Shown here in pieces: positions 5,403-11,839 of a stretch of DNA of 13,530 bases; position 1 is the first letter of the stretch; every line of letters starts with the position of its first letter. The position numbers and the translations under genes are program-made. The DNA comes from Phycisphaerales bacterium UBA1910 (GTDB lineage: Bacteria; Planctomycetota; Phycisphaerae; Phycisphaerales; UBA1924), in contig DDGE01000030.1 of assembly GCA_002337545.1 (NCBI GenBank), positions 14,907-28,436 on the forward strand, written 5' to 3'. The notes below the pieces were generated by a model that was not told the origin of the DNA, did no database searches, and saw only the letters and a program-made list of their open reading frames with translations.

Positions 5403-5951
5403 ATGATGCAACCAACCCCACGAACAATGATTTTGATCGCGCTGTCTGCCGCCGCCGCCCTGCTCCCCGCATGCACCACGACCAGCTCGATCAAGGCCGG
5501 TACTCACGCCAGCGCCGACGAACCCTGCCCCCTCCGCGCCCGACTCGAGGAGTACGGCTCACTTACCAAGGACCAGATCGTCCCGCTGCTCCACACCACC
5601 GAAGGGCGCGAAACCCTCGCCCGCTTTGCGGACGAGTACGACACGGTTTTCTACGACGGGAACAACCGGTACGCCCAGATCGTGAGAACCCAATCGAGCA
5701 CCGTGATCCCCGTCCTCACCTTCTACTTCGGTTGGCAACACCCCGAGTACACCTACCCCCGTCGCATCATGTTCATGGAGAACACGATGGCCGACATCTT
5801 CGATGTCGCCTTCGACAACGACTCGATCCGTGTTCGAGTCACCGCGAAGGACCAAGAGCCGCGTGAATACTCCCTCGATTGGAACCCCCAAGAGATGGCT
5901 CCTTGGGGGTACATCCATACCAGATCAGATCGCATCACGCTCAACGATTGA
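5403..5951 (+). CDS. Predicted lipoprotein, 182 aa
   Basis: Unknown function. The N-terminus has a short Arg-containing start, a hydrophobic core (ILIALSAAAALLPA) and the lipobox L-P-A-C, with Cys24 as the lipidation site. The mature part begins TTTSSIKAG and has a compact, mixed-polarity sequence (YDTVFYDGNNRYAQIV, RIMFMENTMADIFDVAF) with no family I recognise. Two adjacent ATGs exist (5403 and 5406); AGGAAGG at 5391-5397 can serve either. The mature protein has no membrane segment, so it is likely anchored at a membrane surface. The 3' end contains a perfect 9-bp inverted repeat (5884-5910). It converges on the DUF2200 gene with 14 bases between stops. Confidence 0.85.
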   Translation: MMQPTPRTMILIALSAAAALLPACTTTSSIKAGTHASADEPCPLRARLEEYGSLTKDQIVPLLHTTEGRETLARFADEYDTVFYDGNNRYAQIVRTQSSTVIPVLTFYFGWQHPEYTYPRRIMFMENTMADIFDVAFDNDSIRVRVTAKDQEPREYSLDWNPQEMAPWGYIHTRSDRITLND

Positions 5952-5965
5952 GCCAAAGCCGAGAC

Positions 5966-6334
5966 TCACCCGCCCCGAAGGATCTTCTCCATCTTCCGGC
6001 CCCGCGCCAGCTCATCGATCAGCTTCTCCATCTGCCGGCACTTCCGAGTCAACGGCGTATCGATCTCCTCGATCCGGTACCCACACACCACCCCCTTGAT
6101 CTCCTTGGCCTTCGGGTTTAGCTTCGCCCGCTTGAAGAACTCCTTGAAGGTGACTTCCTCGTCGATCAAATCCTGGATCTCCTGCGGGCTGAACCCCGTC
6201 AGCCACCCGATCACCTCGTCGAGTTCCTCTTCCGTCCGCCCGTTCTTCTCAAGCCTGTTCAGATAGAGCGGATAGATCTTGCCAAAGATCATCTCCGCAA
6301 CCCGCTTGTCGTGCTCCGGCGTGGTCGTGGGCAT
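5966..6334 (-). CDS. DUF2200 family protein
   Basis: 122 aa cytosolic protein of unknown function. The whole length fits DUF2200: IYPLYLNRLEKNGRTEEELD (20-39), VIGWLTGFS (41-49), FFKRAKLNP (65-73), IKGVVCGYRIEEI (79-91) and LIDELARGRKMEKILR near the end, in the family's order and size. The start is ATG 6334, preceded by AAGGGATGATCC, a fair ribosome site. Only three bases separate it from the stop of the upstream sulfotransferase gene, so the two form one transcript and are probably translationally coupled. No transmembrane or signal sequence is seen. Confidence 0.9.
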   Translation of the reverse strand: MPTTTPEHDKRVAEMIFGKIYPLYLNRLEKNGRTEEELDEVIGWLTGFSPQEIQDLIDEEVTFKEFFKRAKLNPKAKEIKGVVCGYRIEEIDTPLTRKCRQMEKLIDELARGRKMEKILRGG

Positions 6335-6337
6335 GGA

Positions 6338-7033
6338 TCATCCCTTCTGGTTGAAGATTTCGTTGATCTCATCTTTCTGAGCCGCACCTGCGCCGCTGGC
6401 GGCCTGCTGGCCGAGCATATTCATGAATCGCTTGGTGTCCTCCATCGAGTTGACATGCGGGTACGGTTCATCAGGAGCATCAACCCCCAGGAACTCGCAA
6501 AGCGGCCCGTAGCCATCCCTGGCCTCAAAGACCAGCAGCCGATCCGCCGGCACGCCCGCGACCACCTCGGCGCAGTGCTTCTCAAAGCAGGCCATCATGT
6601 GATCCCGATCATCCATACGATTATCGAACAACCGATTGATGTTCCCGGCGAGCATCGGTCCCATCGGCGAACCTGCGAGCTGCTCGTTGACCGCGGGGTT
6701 CAGGATGGTCTCGTTCACGGATGTGAACCACTTGCCCGCATCTCGGCGCGTCAGGATTACCTTCGCGTCAGGATAGTGGGCCATCAGCGCCCGCCAGTGC
6801 GTGCACGCCGGCCAGTCCACCGTCGCGTTGTATCCTTCAAAGGCCTGATCCCAGAGAGACGGATCGTCATTCGCCTCGCCCGCGCCGATCCGCGTCCACA
6901 GCGCCACCCGATCCGGGTTCGGCAGCACCTCGCTCATGTGATGGCACGGCCCAAAGCCGAGCTTCTCCAGTGCCAGCTTGAGCGATGCTGTTCCCGTTCG
7001 TCCGTACCCTGCCCCGATGACCTGTAATGCCAT
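6338..7033 (-). CDS. Sulfotransferase family protein (Sulfotransfer_4 type)
   Basis: 231 aa. By family it would move a sulfo group from PAPS to a hydroxyl or amine acceptor; the acceptor is unknown. The 5'-phosphosulfate loop is VIGAGYGRTGTASLKLALE (5-23), and the 3'-phosphate-binding segment is KVILTRRDAGKWFTSV (91-106), with Arg and Ser conserved. LEKLGFGPCHHMSEV (23-36) and DWPACTHW (73-80) also match this subgroup. The C-terminal MLGQQAASGAGAAQ is low-complexity. The start is ATG 7033, with a GGGGG run about seven bases upstream; the frame continues to 7114 without a better site. It is first of a two-gene unit with DUF2200 and divergent from a GNAT gene. Confidence 0.88.
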   Translation of the reverse strand: MALQVIGAGYGRTGTASLKLALEKLGFGPCHHMSEVLPNPDRVALWTRIGAGEANDDPSLWDQAFEGYNATVDWPACTHWRALMAHYPDAKVILTRRDAGKWFTSVNETILNPAVNEQLAGSPMGPMLAGNINRLFDNRMDDRDHMMACFEKHCAEVVAGVPADRLLVFEARDGYGPLCEFLGVDAPDEPYPHVNSMEDTKRFMNMLGQQAASGAGAAQKDEINEIFNQKG

Positions 7034-7072
7034 AAACTGCCCCCATTCGATGTAGTGTGTTCGCGAGCAGAC

Positions 7073-7101
7073 AGAATAGCACAAAACCGTTCCGCTCGGA
7101 A
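7073..7101 (-). promoter_or_regulatory. Candidate promoter for the sulfotransferase-DUF2200 unit
   Basis: On the minus strand TTCCGA (7101-7096), 17 bases, then TATTCT (7078-7073). The -10 box is good and the -35 box weak. It gives a leader of about 33 bases before ATG 7033. Confidence 0.45.
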
Positions 7102-7119
7102 TGACGCTCTCCATATTTG

Positions 7120-7128
7120 TGATATGCT
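7120..7128 (+). promoter_or_regulatory. Candidate extended -10 promoter for the GNAT gene
   Basis: TG-A-TATGCT (7120-7128) is an extended -10 form; no -35 box is evident. It sits about 22 bases from the -35 box of the opposing minus-strand promoter, making a compact divergent control region. Confidence 0.4.
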
Positions 7129-7169
7129 CTCGGCCGACGAAACAACCTGATAGACGAGTGGGGGATCCA

Positions 7170-7973
7170 GTGACATCTATTCAATACCCGACCATCGAGC
7201 AGCTCGGCGATACCGCCTCCGACGCGATCCGCGAGCACATCGATCACCTCTTCCGGGTTTTCTTCTGCGACCCGGAGGAGACACAACCCTCGACGAGTTT
7301 CTGTTACATCACAGACTCGCCGCACCCGCTCGGGAATGCCGCGTTCTTCTCGCGGGATGCGGGTTTGGATGAGATCCGCAATACGACGGAGCGACTCATC
7401 GCGTGCGGCTGCCCGTCCGCGGTCGTCCTCATGAATGACGATCAGCCCGAACAAACGCAGGCGATCGAATCGCTCGGGTATGTCTTCGCGGAGGGGATGC
7501 CGTTGATGTCGGTGACGCCGGAGACACTCAAACCCACGGCGTTGCCCGATGGGTATCTATACCGAGAGGTCCCGATCGAAGAGGACGCGGCCTGGAATGA
7601 GGCCGTGTCCACGGGGTACGGATTGCCGCTCGAGCTCGGTGCGTGCTTTGGGATCAAAGTTGCGAGCGAGCGCTGCGCGCCAGGCGTCGCCCGCCACTTC
7701 GCGGTCGAGCGCGATGGGGAGCTGGTCGCGACCTCAATGTTGTACCTGCACAACAACCTCGCGGGGATCTATGGCGTCGCGACCAAGCCCGAGCATCGCG
7801 GGAAGGGGCTCGCGGCCCATCTGACCGCGGAACCGCTGCGGATGGCGTGGGGGTTGGGGTTCCAAACGGGGTTGCTGCAGGCGTCCGCGATGGGCGCTCC
7901 GGTGTACGCGCGGATCGGGTTCCGATCGCACGGCGACATGGCGTTGTTTGTGCGGATTCCGGAGGGGGTATAG
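7170..7973 (+). CDS. GNAT family N-acetyltransferase
   Basis: 267 aa. Cytosolic acetyl-CoA-dependent acyltransferase; substrate unknown. The GNAT core is C-terminal: LAGIYGVATKPEHRGKGLAA (about 193-212) carries the R-x-x-G-x-G/A pyrophosphate loop (HRGKGLA). It is followed by the helix LRMAWGLGF and the final APVYARIGFRSHGD strand-loop. The N-terminal 130 residues look like a degenerate second GNAT-type half, seen in two-domain acetyltransferases (inference). The start is GTG 7170 with GGGGG at 7160-7164; the frame extends to an ATG at 7101, but that lies upstream of the promoter. The SRPBCC gene begins 38 bases downstream on the same strand and may be co-transcribed. Confidence 0.88.
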   Translation: MTSIQYPTIEQLGDTASDAIREHIDHLFRVFFCDPEETQPSTSFCYITDSPHPLGNAAFFSRDAGLDEIRNTTERLIACGCPSAVVLMNDDQPEQTQAIESLGYVFAEGMPLMSVTPETLKPTALPDGYLYREVPIEEDAAWNEAVSTGYGLPLELGACFGIKVASERCAPGVARHFAVERDGELVATSMLYLHNNLAGIYGVATKPEHRGKGLAAHLTAEPLRMAWGLGFQTGLLQASAMGAPVYARIGFRSHGDMALFVRIPEGV

Positions 7974-8011
7974 GGCAAGCTCGATGGTGTGAGATCGGTT
8001 AGGATGGTGAC

Positions 8012-8497
8012 ATGAAACCAATCATCGTTTCCGAGACTATCAACGCCCCGATCGAGCGGGTCTTCCAGATCGCTTCCAACATCCCCGACGCCGCGGAGAC
8101 GATCGAAGGGATCACGGCCATCGAAACCCTCGCGGAAGCGCCTCCCGCCGCCAATAACAACGGCGTTGTCGGGTTGGGATACGCCTGGCGCGAGACGCGG
8201 ATCATGTTCGGGAAGGAAGCGACGGAGGACATGACGATCACGGCATGGAACCCGCCCGAATCGTATATGGTCGAGGCGCGTTCGCACGGCTGTCATTATC
8301 TGACAACGATCTCGTGCGATCGTGTGGACGATCAGACGACGCTGATCACGATGGACTTCGGCGCGACGCCCGAGACCTTCGGCGCGAAGGTGATGATGGT
8401 GTTCTTCTCGTTTATGACGAAGAAGCTGACCCAGTGTCTCGCGGATGACTTCCGTGATATCAAGGCGAAGGCCGAGTCGCCCGCGTCAGATCTCTGA
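8012..8497 (+). CDS. SRPBCC (START-like) family protein
   Basis: 161 aa, cytosolic. The opening IIVSETINAPIERVFQIASN, with 'DAAETIEGITAIE', is the first strand and two helices of the SRPBCC fold. A beta-rich middle (TEDMTITAWNPPESYMVEA) and a long C-terminal helix (FMTKKLTQCLADDFRDIKAK) complete it. Such proteins bind hydrophobic ligands in a deep cavity (polyketide cyclase/dehydrase-like, coenzyme Q-binding); the ligand here is unknown. TAGGAT at 8000-8005 just before ATG 8012 could be a -10 box for a leaderless RNA, or AGGA in it a Shine-Dalgarno with a seven-base spacer. The last 12 bases overlap the convergent nitroreductase gene. Confidence 0.85.
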   Translation: MKPIIVSETINAPIERVFQIASNIPDAAETIEGITAIETLAEAPPAANNNGVVGLGYAWRETRIMFGKEATEDMTITAWNPPESYMVEARSHGCHYLTTISCDRVDDQTTLITMDFGATPETFGAKVMMVFFSFMTKKLTQCLADDFRDIKAKAESPASDL

Positions 8498-9169
8498 GAT
8501 GATCTCTGAGTAGGGGAGACGCGATTTGGGGAGTTTCGCGTTGTAGTCCTTTGATTCGTCGCGATACCCGATGGGCACGATGACGAGCGAGTGCATCCCT
8601 TTCGCATCGAGCCCGAGTTCCTTGTCGAGTCGTTTCGTGTCGAACCCTTCCATCGGGGTTGCGTCGATGCCCAGCGCGGACACGCCCAGCAGGAACGAGC
8701 CGAGATTGAGGTACACCTGCTTGTCGAGCCAGTGTTCTGCGTCACCGATTTCTTCTTTGTGCAGGTTGTAGAACATCTTGCGTGCCCCGTGCATCTTGTC
8801 CTTGGATGCTTCGGGCGCGTCGTACCGGCCGTCTTTGTCTTCCTGATCGAGCACCTTGAGGAGGTAGTCCTCGCTTAGCTCGTTGCGTGACGCGAAGACG
8901 ATGACATGTGATGCATCGAGGACTGCGGGTCTGTTGAACTCGAAGAGGCCTTCGGTTGCTTTGGCGACTCGGGCCTTGCCCTCGTCTGTTCCTGCGATGA
9001 CGAAGTGCCAGGGCTGGGCGTTGGTGCTCGATGCCGCCAGCTGGAGGAGTTTGCGGATTTCTTCCAGGTGCTCGTCTGAGATGGTCTTGGAGGAGTCGTA
9101 CCCCTTCGCGGTGTGTCGCGACTTGGCGTAATCGGTGATTGTGGGGGTTGAAGCCGTGGTTGCGGTCAT
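8486..9169 (-). CDS. nfsB: NfsB-like oxygen-insensitive NAD(P)H nitroreductase
   Basis: 227 aa FMN flavoenzyme that reduces nitroaromatics and quinones by two-electron steps in the cytosol. It is collinear with E. coli NfsB: RHTAKGYD, LLQLAASSTNAQPWHFVIAG, TDEGKARVAKA, LDASHVIVFASRN, VLDQEDKDGRYDAPEA, KQVYLNLGSFLLGVSALGID, MEGFD and LPKSRLP are all present in order. The Ser-Ser-Thr-Asn and Gln-Pro-Trp segment lies in the FMN site. The start is ATG 9169, with AAGGAA seven bases upstream; ten more in-frame codons exist but lack a site. A TCTGT-AG-ACAGA inverted repeat (9213-9224) upstream may be an operator. The 3' end overlaps the SRPBCC gene. Confidence 0.95.
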   Translation of the reverse strand: MTATTASTPTITDYAKSRHTAKGYDSSKTISDEHLEEIRKLLQLAASSTNAQPWHFVIAGTDEGKARVAKATEGLFEFNRPAVLDASHVIVFASRNELSEDYLLKVLDQEDKDGRYDAPEASKDKMHGARKMFYNLHKEEIGDAEHWLDKQVYLNLGSFLLGVSALGIDATPMEGFDTKRLDKELGLDAKGMHSLVIVPIGYRDESKDYNAKLPKSRLPYSEIISEI

Positions 9170-9212
9170 GTCGTGTTCCTTCGCGTGTGCATCCGTCAAC
9201 TCATTGAGGATA

Positions 9213-9224
9213 TCTGTAGACAGA
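9213..9224. promoter_or_regulatory. Possible operator upstream of nfsB
   Basis: TCTGT (9213-9217) and ACAGA (9220-9224) are a 5-bp inverted repeat with a 2-base gap, 44 bases before the nitroreductase start. On the minus strand the same bases include TACAGA, a -10-like hexamer. It is short enough to be chance. Confidence 0.25.
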
Positions 9225-9270
9225 GGTGAACCACGCTTGCCGTGTTCCTATTCCGGTGTTGTTGATGCGA

Positions 9271-9361
9271 AACGACGCCCCGCAACGCGTGTCGGCTCTC
9301 ACTTTGCTCGCGAGCGCGAGCTCCTACCCACCGAGCCGGGGACGCGATACGAGGCGTCGTT
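9271..9361. other. 91-bp long imperfect palindrome, no gene
   Basis: Three nested stems share one axis: AACGACGCC/GGCGTCGTT (9271-9279, 9353-9361), CGCGT/ACGCG (9286-9290, 9342-9346) and CGGCTC/GAGCCG (9293-9298, 9333-9338). The 10-bp palindrome GCTCGCGAGC (9306-9315) sits in the apical loop. A second AACGACGC occurs at 9411-9418. The 9225-9440 stretch holds no credible gene. It could be an extragenic palindromic element or a structured RNA. Confidence 0.5.
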
Positions 9362-9444
9362 GTGTGATCAGTGCGGCGCGTTCCACCACCGGGCTCCTGG
9401 AGCCTGCCCGAACGACGCGCGGCACTGGGATTTGTGTGAAAAGC

Positions 9445-9472
9445 TCCCGCAGAGTCGCTTAACTCTGCGGGA
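9445..9472 (-). terminator. Rho-independent terminator of the 70-aa lipoprotein gene
   Basis: Perfect 11-bp stem TCCCGCAGAGT (9445-9455) with ACTCTGCGGGA (9462-9472), 6-base loop. On the minus strand it is followed by GCTTTTC, a short T-tract. It lies 20 bases after the stop at 9492. Confidence 0.8.
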
Positions 9473-9491
9473 ACGAGCAGGAATGGATGTT

Positions 9492-9704
9492 TTAGTCGTC
9501 GTCCCCGTGCTCACCCGAGGTGACATGGTCTTCGCCTTGTTCGTGTCCCACGGCGTATCCGGCGCCGGCGCCTGCTGCGGCCGCGGCTGCGACGCACCCT
9601 GAGAGCACCATGGCAGTGGTGCTCGTCAGGATGATCGCTGCGTAGAGCGCGACTCGTGTGGGGTCGCGATTGAGAACTGTGATCGTGGTCTTCTGGTTTG
9701 TCAT
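9492..9704 (-). CDS. Small glycine/alanine-rich lipoprotein, 70 aa
   Basis: Function unknown. A basic N-terminus (RDPTR, 13-17) leads into a hydrophobic segment (19-36) and the lipobox L-S-G-C, with Cys37 as the lipidation site. The mature peptide is only 34 residues: VAAAAAAGAGAGYAVG, a glycine-zipper-like stretch, then an acidic His/Asp tail (HEQGEDHVTSGEHGDDD) that could bind metal (inference). The start is ATG 9704, with GGAG eight bases upstream. A strong terminator follows. It stands alone, with no operon partner, and resembles small stress or envelope lipoproteins with Gly-zipper motifs, but no named family is claimed. Confidence 0.75.
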   Translation of the reverse strand: MTNQKTTITVLNRDPTRVALYAAIILTSTTAMVLSGCVAAAAAAGAGAGYAVGHEQGEDHVTSGEHGDDD

Positions 9705-10248
9705 CTGTCGGACTCCGTCCAGTGTTCGGCACGCGGCTGCTCTCCGAGCGACCAGTTGTTTCGTGTCGATGCTGGACTATCAATCATGAGAATGAATCGG
9801 TCCTAAAGGATTGATGAAATCTTGCTCATAGTGAATGGCGGCATGATTCTTTGCGAGATGGTCGCGTGTAAGCGCCTGCTGAATAGGGGTTTGCGTGACG
9901 ATTGCAGTTGCGGCGTTCGCTGGTTTTTCTGTATACCTTTAGAAGATTTGTCGTGCGTGGAGGTATGACCGTGGTCCGCGCGGCGGGTGCATCTGCGGGA
10001 AAGGTGCGGCGCAACTCTGTTCGCATCACGGGTATCTACTGGAGCAGTCCGTGTCTCGCGGTCATGTTTCATTGTTTCCGCGGCGCGCGTGTCCGATGTG
10101 GGAGCGTTCATGTGTGCGCCATGCTGGGGATGGTCTTGGTGTCGGGGTGCATCGTGTTTGGCGTTGACATGCATGGGGGCGATGGTGCCCGATGTGAAGG
10201 AGCGGTGAGGTTGCGCGTGAGTTGGAACGGGTGGAATAATCGGGTGTC
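9705..10248. other. Long intergenic region
   Basis: No convincing gene. Plus-strand signals include a promoter-like TTGCGG (9908-9913), 18-base spacer, TATACC (9932-9937), and GGAGG at 9959-9963. The frame open from about 9902 to 10330 contains an internal lipoprotein-like signal starting at ATG 10064 (hydrophobic MLGMVLVSGC, Cys29), but it runs over the start of the next gene and its remainder resembles no protein. The part nearest 9705 must hold the promoter of the minus-strand lipoprotein gene; I could not fix its boxes. Confidence 0.4.
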
Positions 10249-10274
10249 TACAATCGTCCTTCTTGAAGAAGGAG
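10249..10274 (+). promoter_or_regulatory. -10 box and hairpin covering the Shine-Dalgarno of the aldo/keto reductase gene
   Basis: TACAAT (10249-10254) is a good -10 box; no clear -35 at proper spacing. Immediately after it, CCTTCTT-G-AAGAAGG (10258-10272) is a perfect inverted repeat whose right arm includes most of the ribosome site AAGGAG (10269-10274). It could be an operator or a leader hairpin that limits translation. Confidence 0.5.
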
Positions 10275-10281
10275 TTTCGAT

Positions 10282-11319
10282 ATGCAGACGCGTCCACTGG
10301 GGCAATCGGGGATTGAGGCATCGGTCGTAGCCATCGGCACCTGGGTGATGGGTGGATGGATGTGGGGCGGTGCGGATGAGCAGGATTCAATCAACGCGGT
10401 GCACGCGGCGATCGATGAGGGCATCTCCCTGCTCGACACGGCACCTATTTACGGCTTCGGCCATTCTGAGATCGTGGTGGGCAAGGCGATCAAGGATCGG
10501 CGCGACAAGGTTGTGCTGGCGACGAAGTGCGGCATGGTGATCAACGCACCGGGTGGTCGCAGCGTCGGTCGATCGACGGCCGCCGGTCCGAGCGAGAACG
10601 GGCATCTCGAGATCAAGATCTACAACCATCCGGAGTCAATCCGTGACGAGGTCGAGTTGTCGCTCAAGCGATTGCAGACGGACTACATCGATCTGTATCA
10701 GACGCACTGGCAGGAAGAGGACACGCCGATCGAGGAGACGATGGGTGAGCTGGTGCGGTTGAAGGAAGAGGGGAAGATCCGAGCGATCGGGGTGTGCAAC
10801 GCGACTCCGGGGATCATGGATCGGTACCGGAGTGTTGGGCCGCTGGATACGGATCAGGAACAGTACTCGATGATTCATCGCAAGATGGAGGGCGGATCGT
10901 TCCAGGGCGAGGACGGCCTGCCGGATCAGATGGAGTATTGCGCAGAGAACAATGTTGCGATGCTGGCGTATTCGCCGCTGGTTCTTGGGCTGCTGACGGG
11001 CAAGGTTGGGCCGGATCGGGAGTTCCCCGAGTCGGATCTCCGGAGCAAGCAGAAGCGGTTCAGCAGAGCGAACCGACAGAAGATCGCGGACCTGCTCGGG
11101 CAGTTCCAGCCCGTGGCGGACAAGCACGGCTGCACGATGGCGCAGCTGGTCATCGCTTGGACGGTCTCGCAGCGTGGGATGACGCACGCGCTTGTTGGGG
11201 CGCGGACTCCTGAGCAGGCGCGGGACAACGCGGGTGCGGGTCGGATCGTGTTGGACGATGAGGACCTTGGGTTAATGAATGGGTTGGTGCGGAGCGACGC
11301 GACAGCGCTGGAGATGTGA
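10282..11319 (+). CDS. Aldo/keto reductase family oxidoreductase
   Basis: 345 aa NADPH-dependent carbonyl reductase with a TIM-barrel fold, cytosolic. The catalytic tetrad is complete: Asp52 (LLDTAPIYGFGHSE), Tyr57, Lys82 (VVLATKCG) and His142 (DYIDLYQTHWQ). LVRLKEEGKIRAIGVCN, the QEQYSMIHR strand and LAYSPLVLGLLTGK (barrel and cofactor segments) follow, and the end has the usual ARTPEQARDNAGA cofactor helix. Length is normal for AKR families near AKR11/AKR13. The substrate cannot be told from the sequence. The start is ATG 10282 with AAGGAG seven bases before. The next gene begins three bases after this stop, forming an operon with a GNAT acetyltransferase. Confidence 0.95.
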   Translation: MQTRPLGQSGIEASVVAIGTWVMGGWMWGGADEQDSINAVHAAIDEGISLLDTAPIYGFGHSEIVVGKAIKDRRDKVVLATKCGMVINAPGGRSVGRSTAAGPSENGHLEIKIYNHPESIRDEVELSLKRLQTDYIDLYQTHWQEEDTPIEETMGELVRLKEEGKIRAIGVCNATPGIMDRYRSVGPLDTDQEQYSMIHRKMEGGSFQGEDGLPDQMEYCAENNVAMLAYSPLVLGLLTGKVGPDREFPESDLRSKQKRFSRANRQKIADLLGQFQPVADKHGCTMAQLVIAWTVSQRGMTHALVGARTPEQARDNAGAGRIVLDDEDLGLMNGLVRSDATALEM

Positions 11320-11321
11320 TT

Positions 11322-11831
11322 ATGTCTGAGCCGCGGAAGATCGGTCGTAAGGATCTGAATGCGTATCGGCGATTGCGGGTGGCGATGTTGGATGAGGCGC
11401 CTTGGGCGTTCGCCTCGCTGCCATATATTGAGTTATCGAGCCATCCGAGCGTCGTGCAGCAGTGGTTGGATGATCCCGGCAATGAGCTGGTGGTGATCGA
11501 TCACCCTGAGAAGCGAGGTGAGCTTGCGTCCGCGGTGGGGATCCAGCGTGAGACGAAGACTCAGTTTCGGCACAAGGCGGTAGCGTGGGGTGTGTACACC
11601 CTTCCGGAATATCGCGGGCAGGGATTGGGTGAAGCCGCGATGCGTTACGCGATCGAAGTGGCGCGTTCGTGGGGTGGCGTCGAGACCCTCCTGTTGCATG
11701 TTACTGGGGTCGCGAGTGAGGCCCTGGAGCTGTATTCGCAGATTGGGTTTGAGACCTGGGGTGTCGAGCCCGATTGCGTGCGTCTGCATGGCGAGTCGTA
11801 CGATGTGCACCGGATGCGTTTGTCGCTCTGA
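11322..11831 (+). CDS. GNAT family N-acetyltransferase, second gene of the AKR operon
   Basis: 169 aa. Acetyl-CoA-dependent acyltransferase, substrate unknown. Motif A is AWGVYTLPEYRGQGLGEAAM (about 88-107) with the R-x-x-G-x-G loop YRGQGLG. The helix MRYAIEVARSWG, a strand (TLLLHV) and SEALELYSQIGFETWGVE (motif B) follow, so the fold is complete. The start is ATG 11322, supported by GGAG (11310-11313) eight bases upstream; a GTG at 11316 would overlap the previous stop but has too short a spacing. It begins two bases after the aldo/keto reductase stop and ends eight bases from the convergent stop of the secreted-protein gene, with no terminator between. Confidence 0.9.
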   Translation: MSEPRKIGRKDLNAYRRLRVAMLDEAPWAFASLPYIELSSHPSVVQQWLDDPGNELVVIDHPEKRGELASAVGIQRETKTQFRHKAVAWGVYTLPEYRGQGLGEAAMRYAIEVARSWGGVETLLLHVTGVASEALELYSQIGFETWGVEPDCVRLHGESYDVHRMRLSL

Positions 11832-11839
11832 GTCGTGTG

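Noticed and set aside
4914..5507. 197-residue open frame on the minus strand
   Set aside because: Low-complexity Gly/Arg-rich translation crossing the tandem repeat, the 73-bp element and the lipoprotein start; no ribosome site.
8000..8012. Firm leaderless promoter for the SRPBCC gene
   Set aside because: TAGGAT has the right spacing, but AGGA inside it also serves as a Shine-Dalgarno at seven bases, and the gene may be read from the upstream GNAT promoter.
9271..9361. Integron attC site
   Set aside because: Length and AAC...GTT ends are suggestive, but the flanks do not fit RYYYAAC or GTTRRRY, and no integrase or cassette array is nearby.
9135..9602. Plus-strand frame containing a zinc-finger-like C-x2-C...H-H...C stretch
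   Set aside because: It starts inside the nitroreductase gene, runs through the long palindrome and the terminator and ends inside the small lipoprotein gene; the Cys/His pattern is probably chance.
9803..10390. 195-residue open frame on the minus strand
   Set aside because: His/Arg/Pro/Thr-rich translation with no family resemblance, overlapping the start of the aldo/keto reductase gene.
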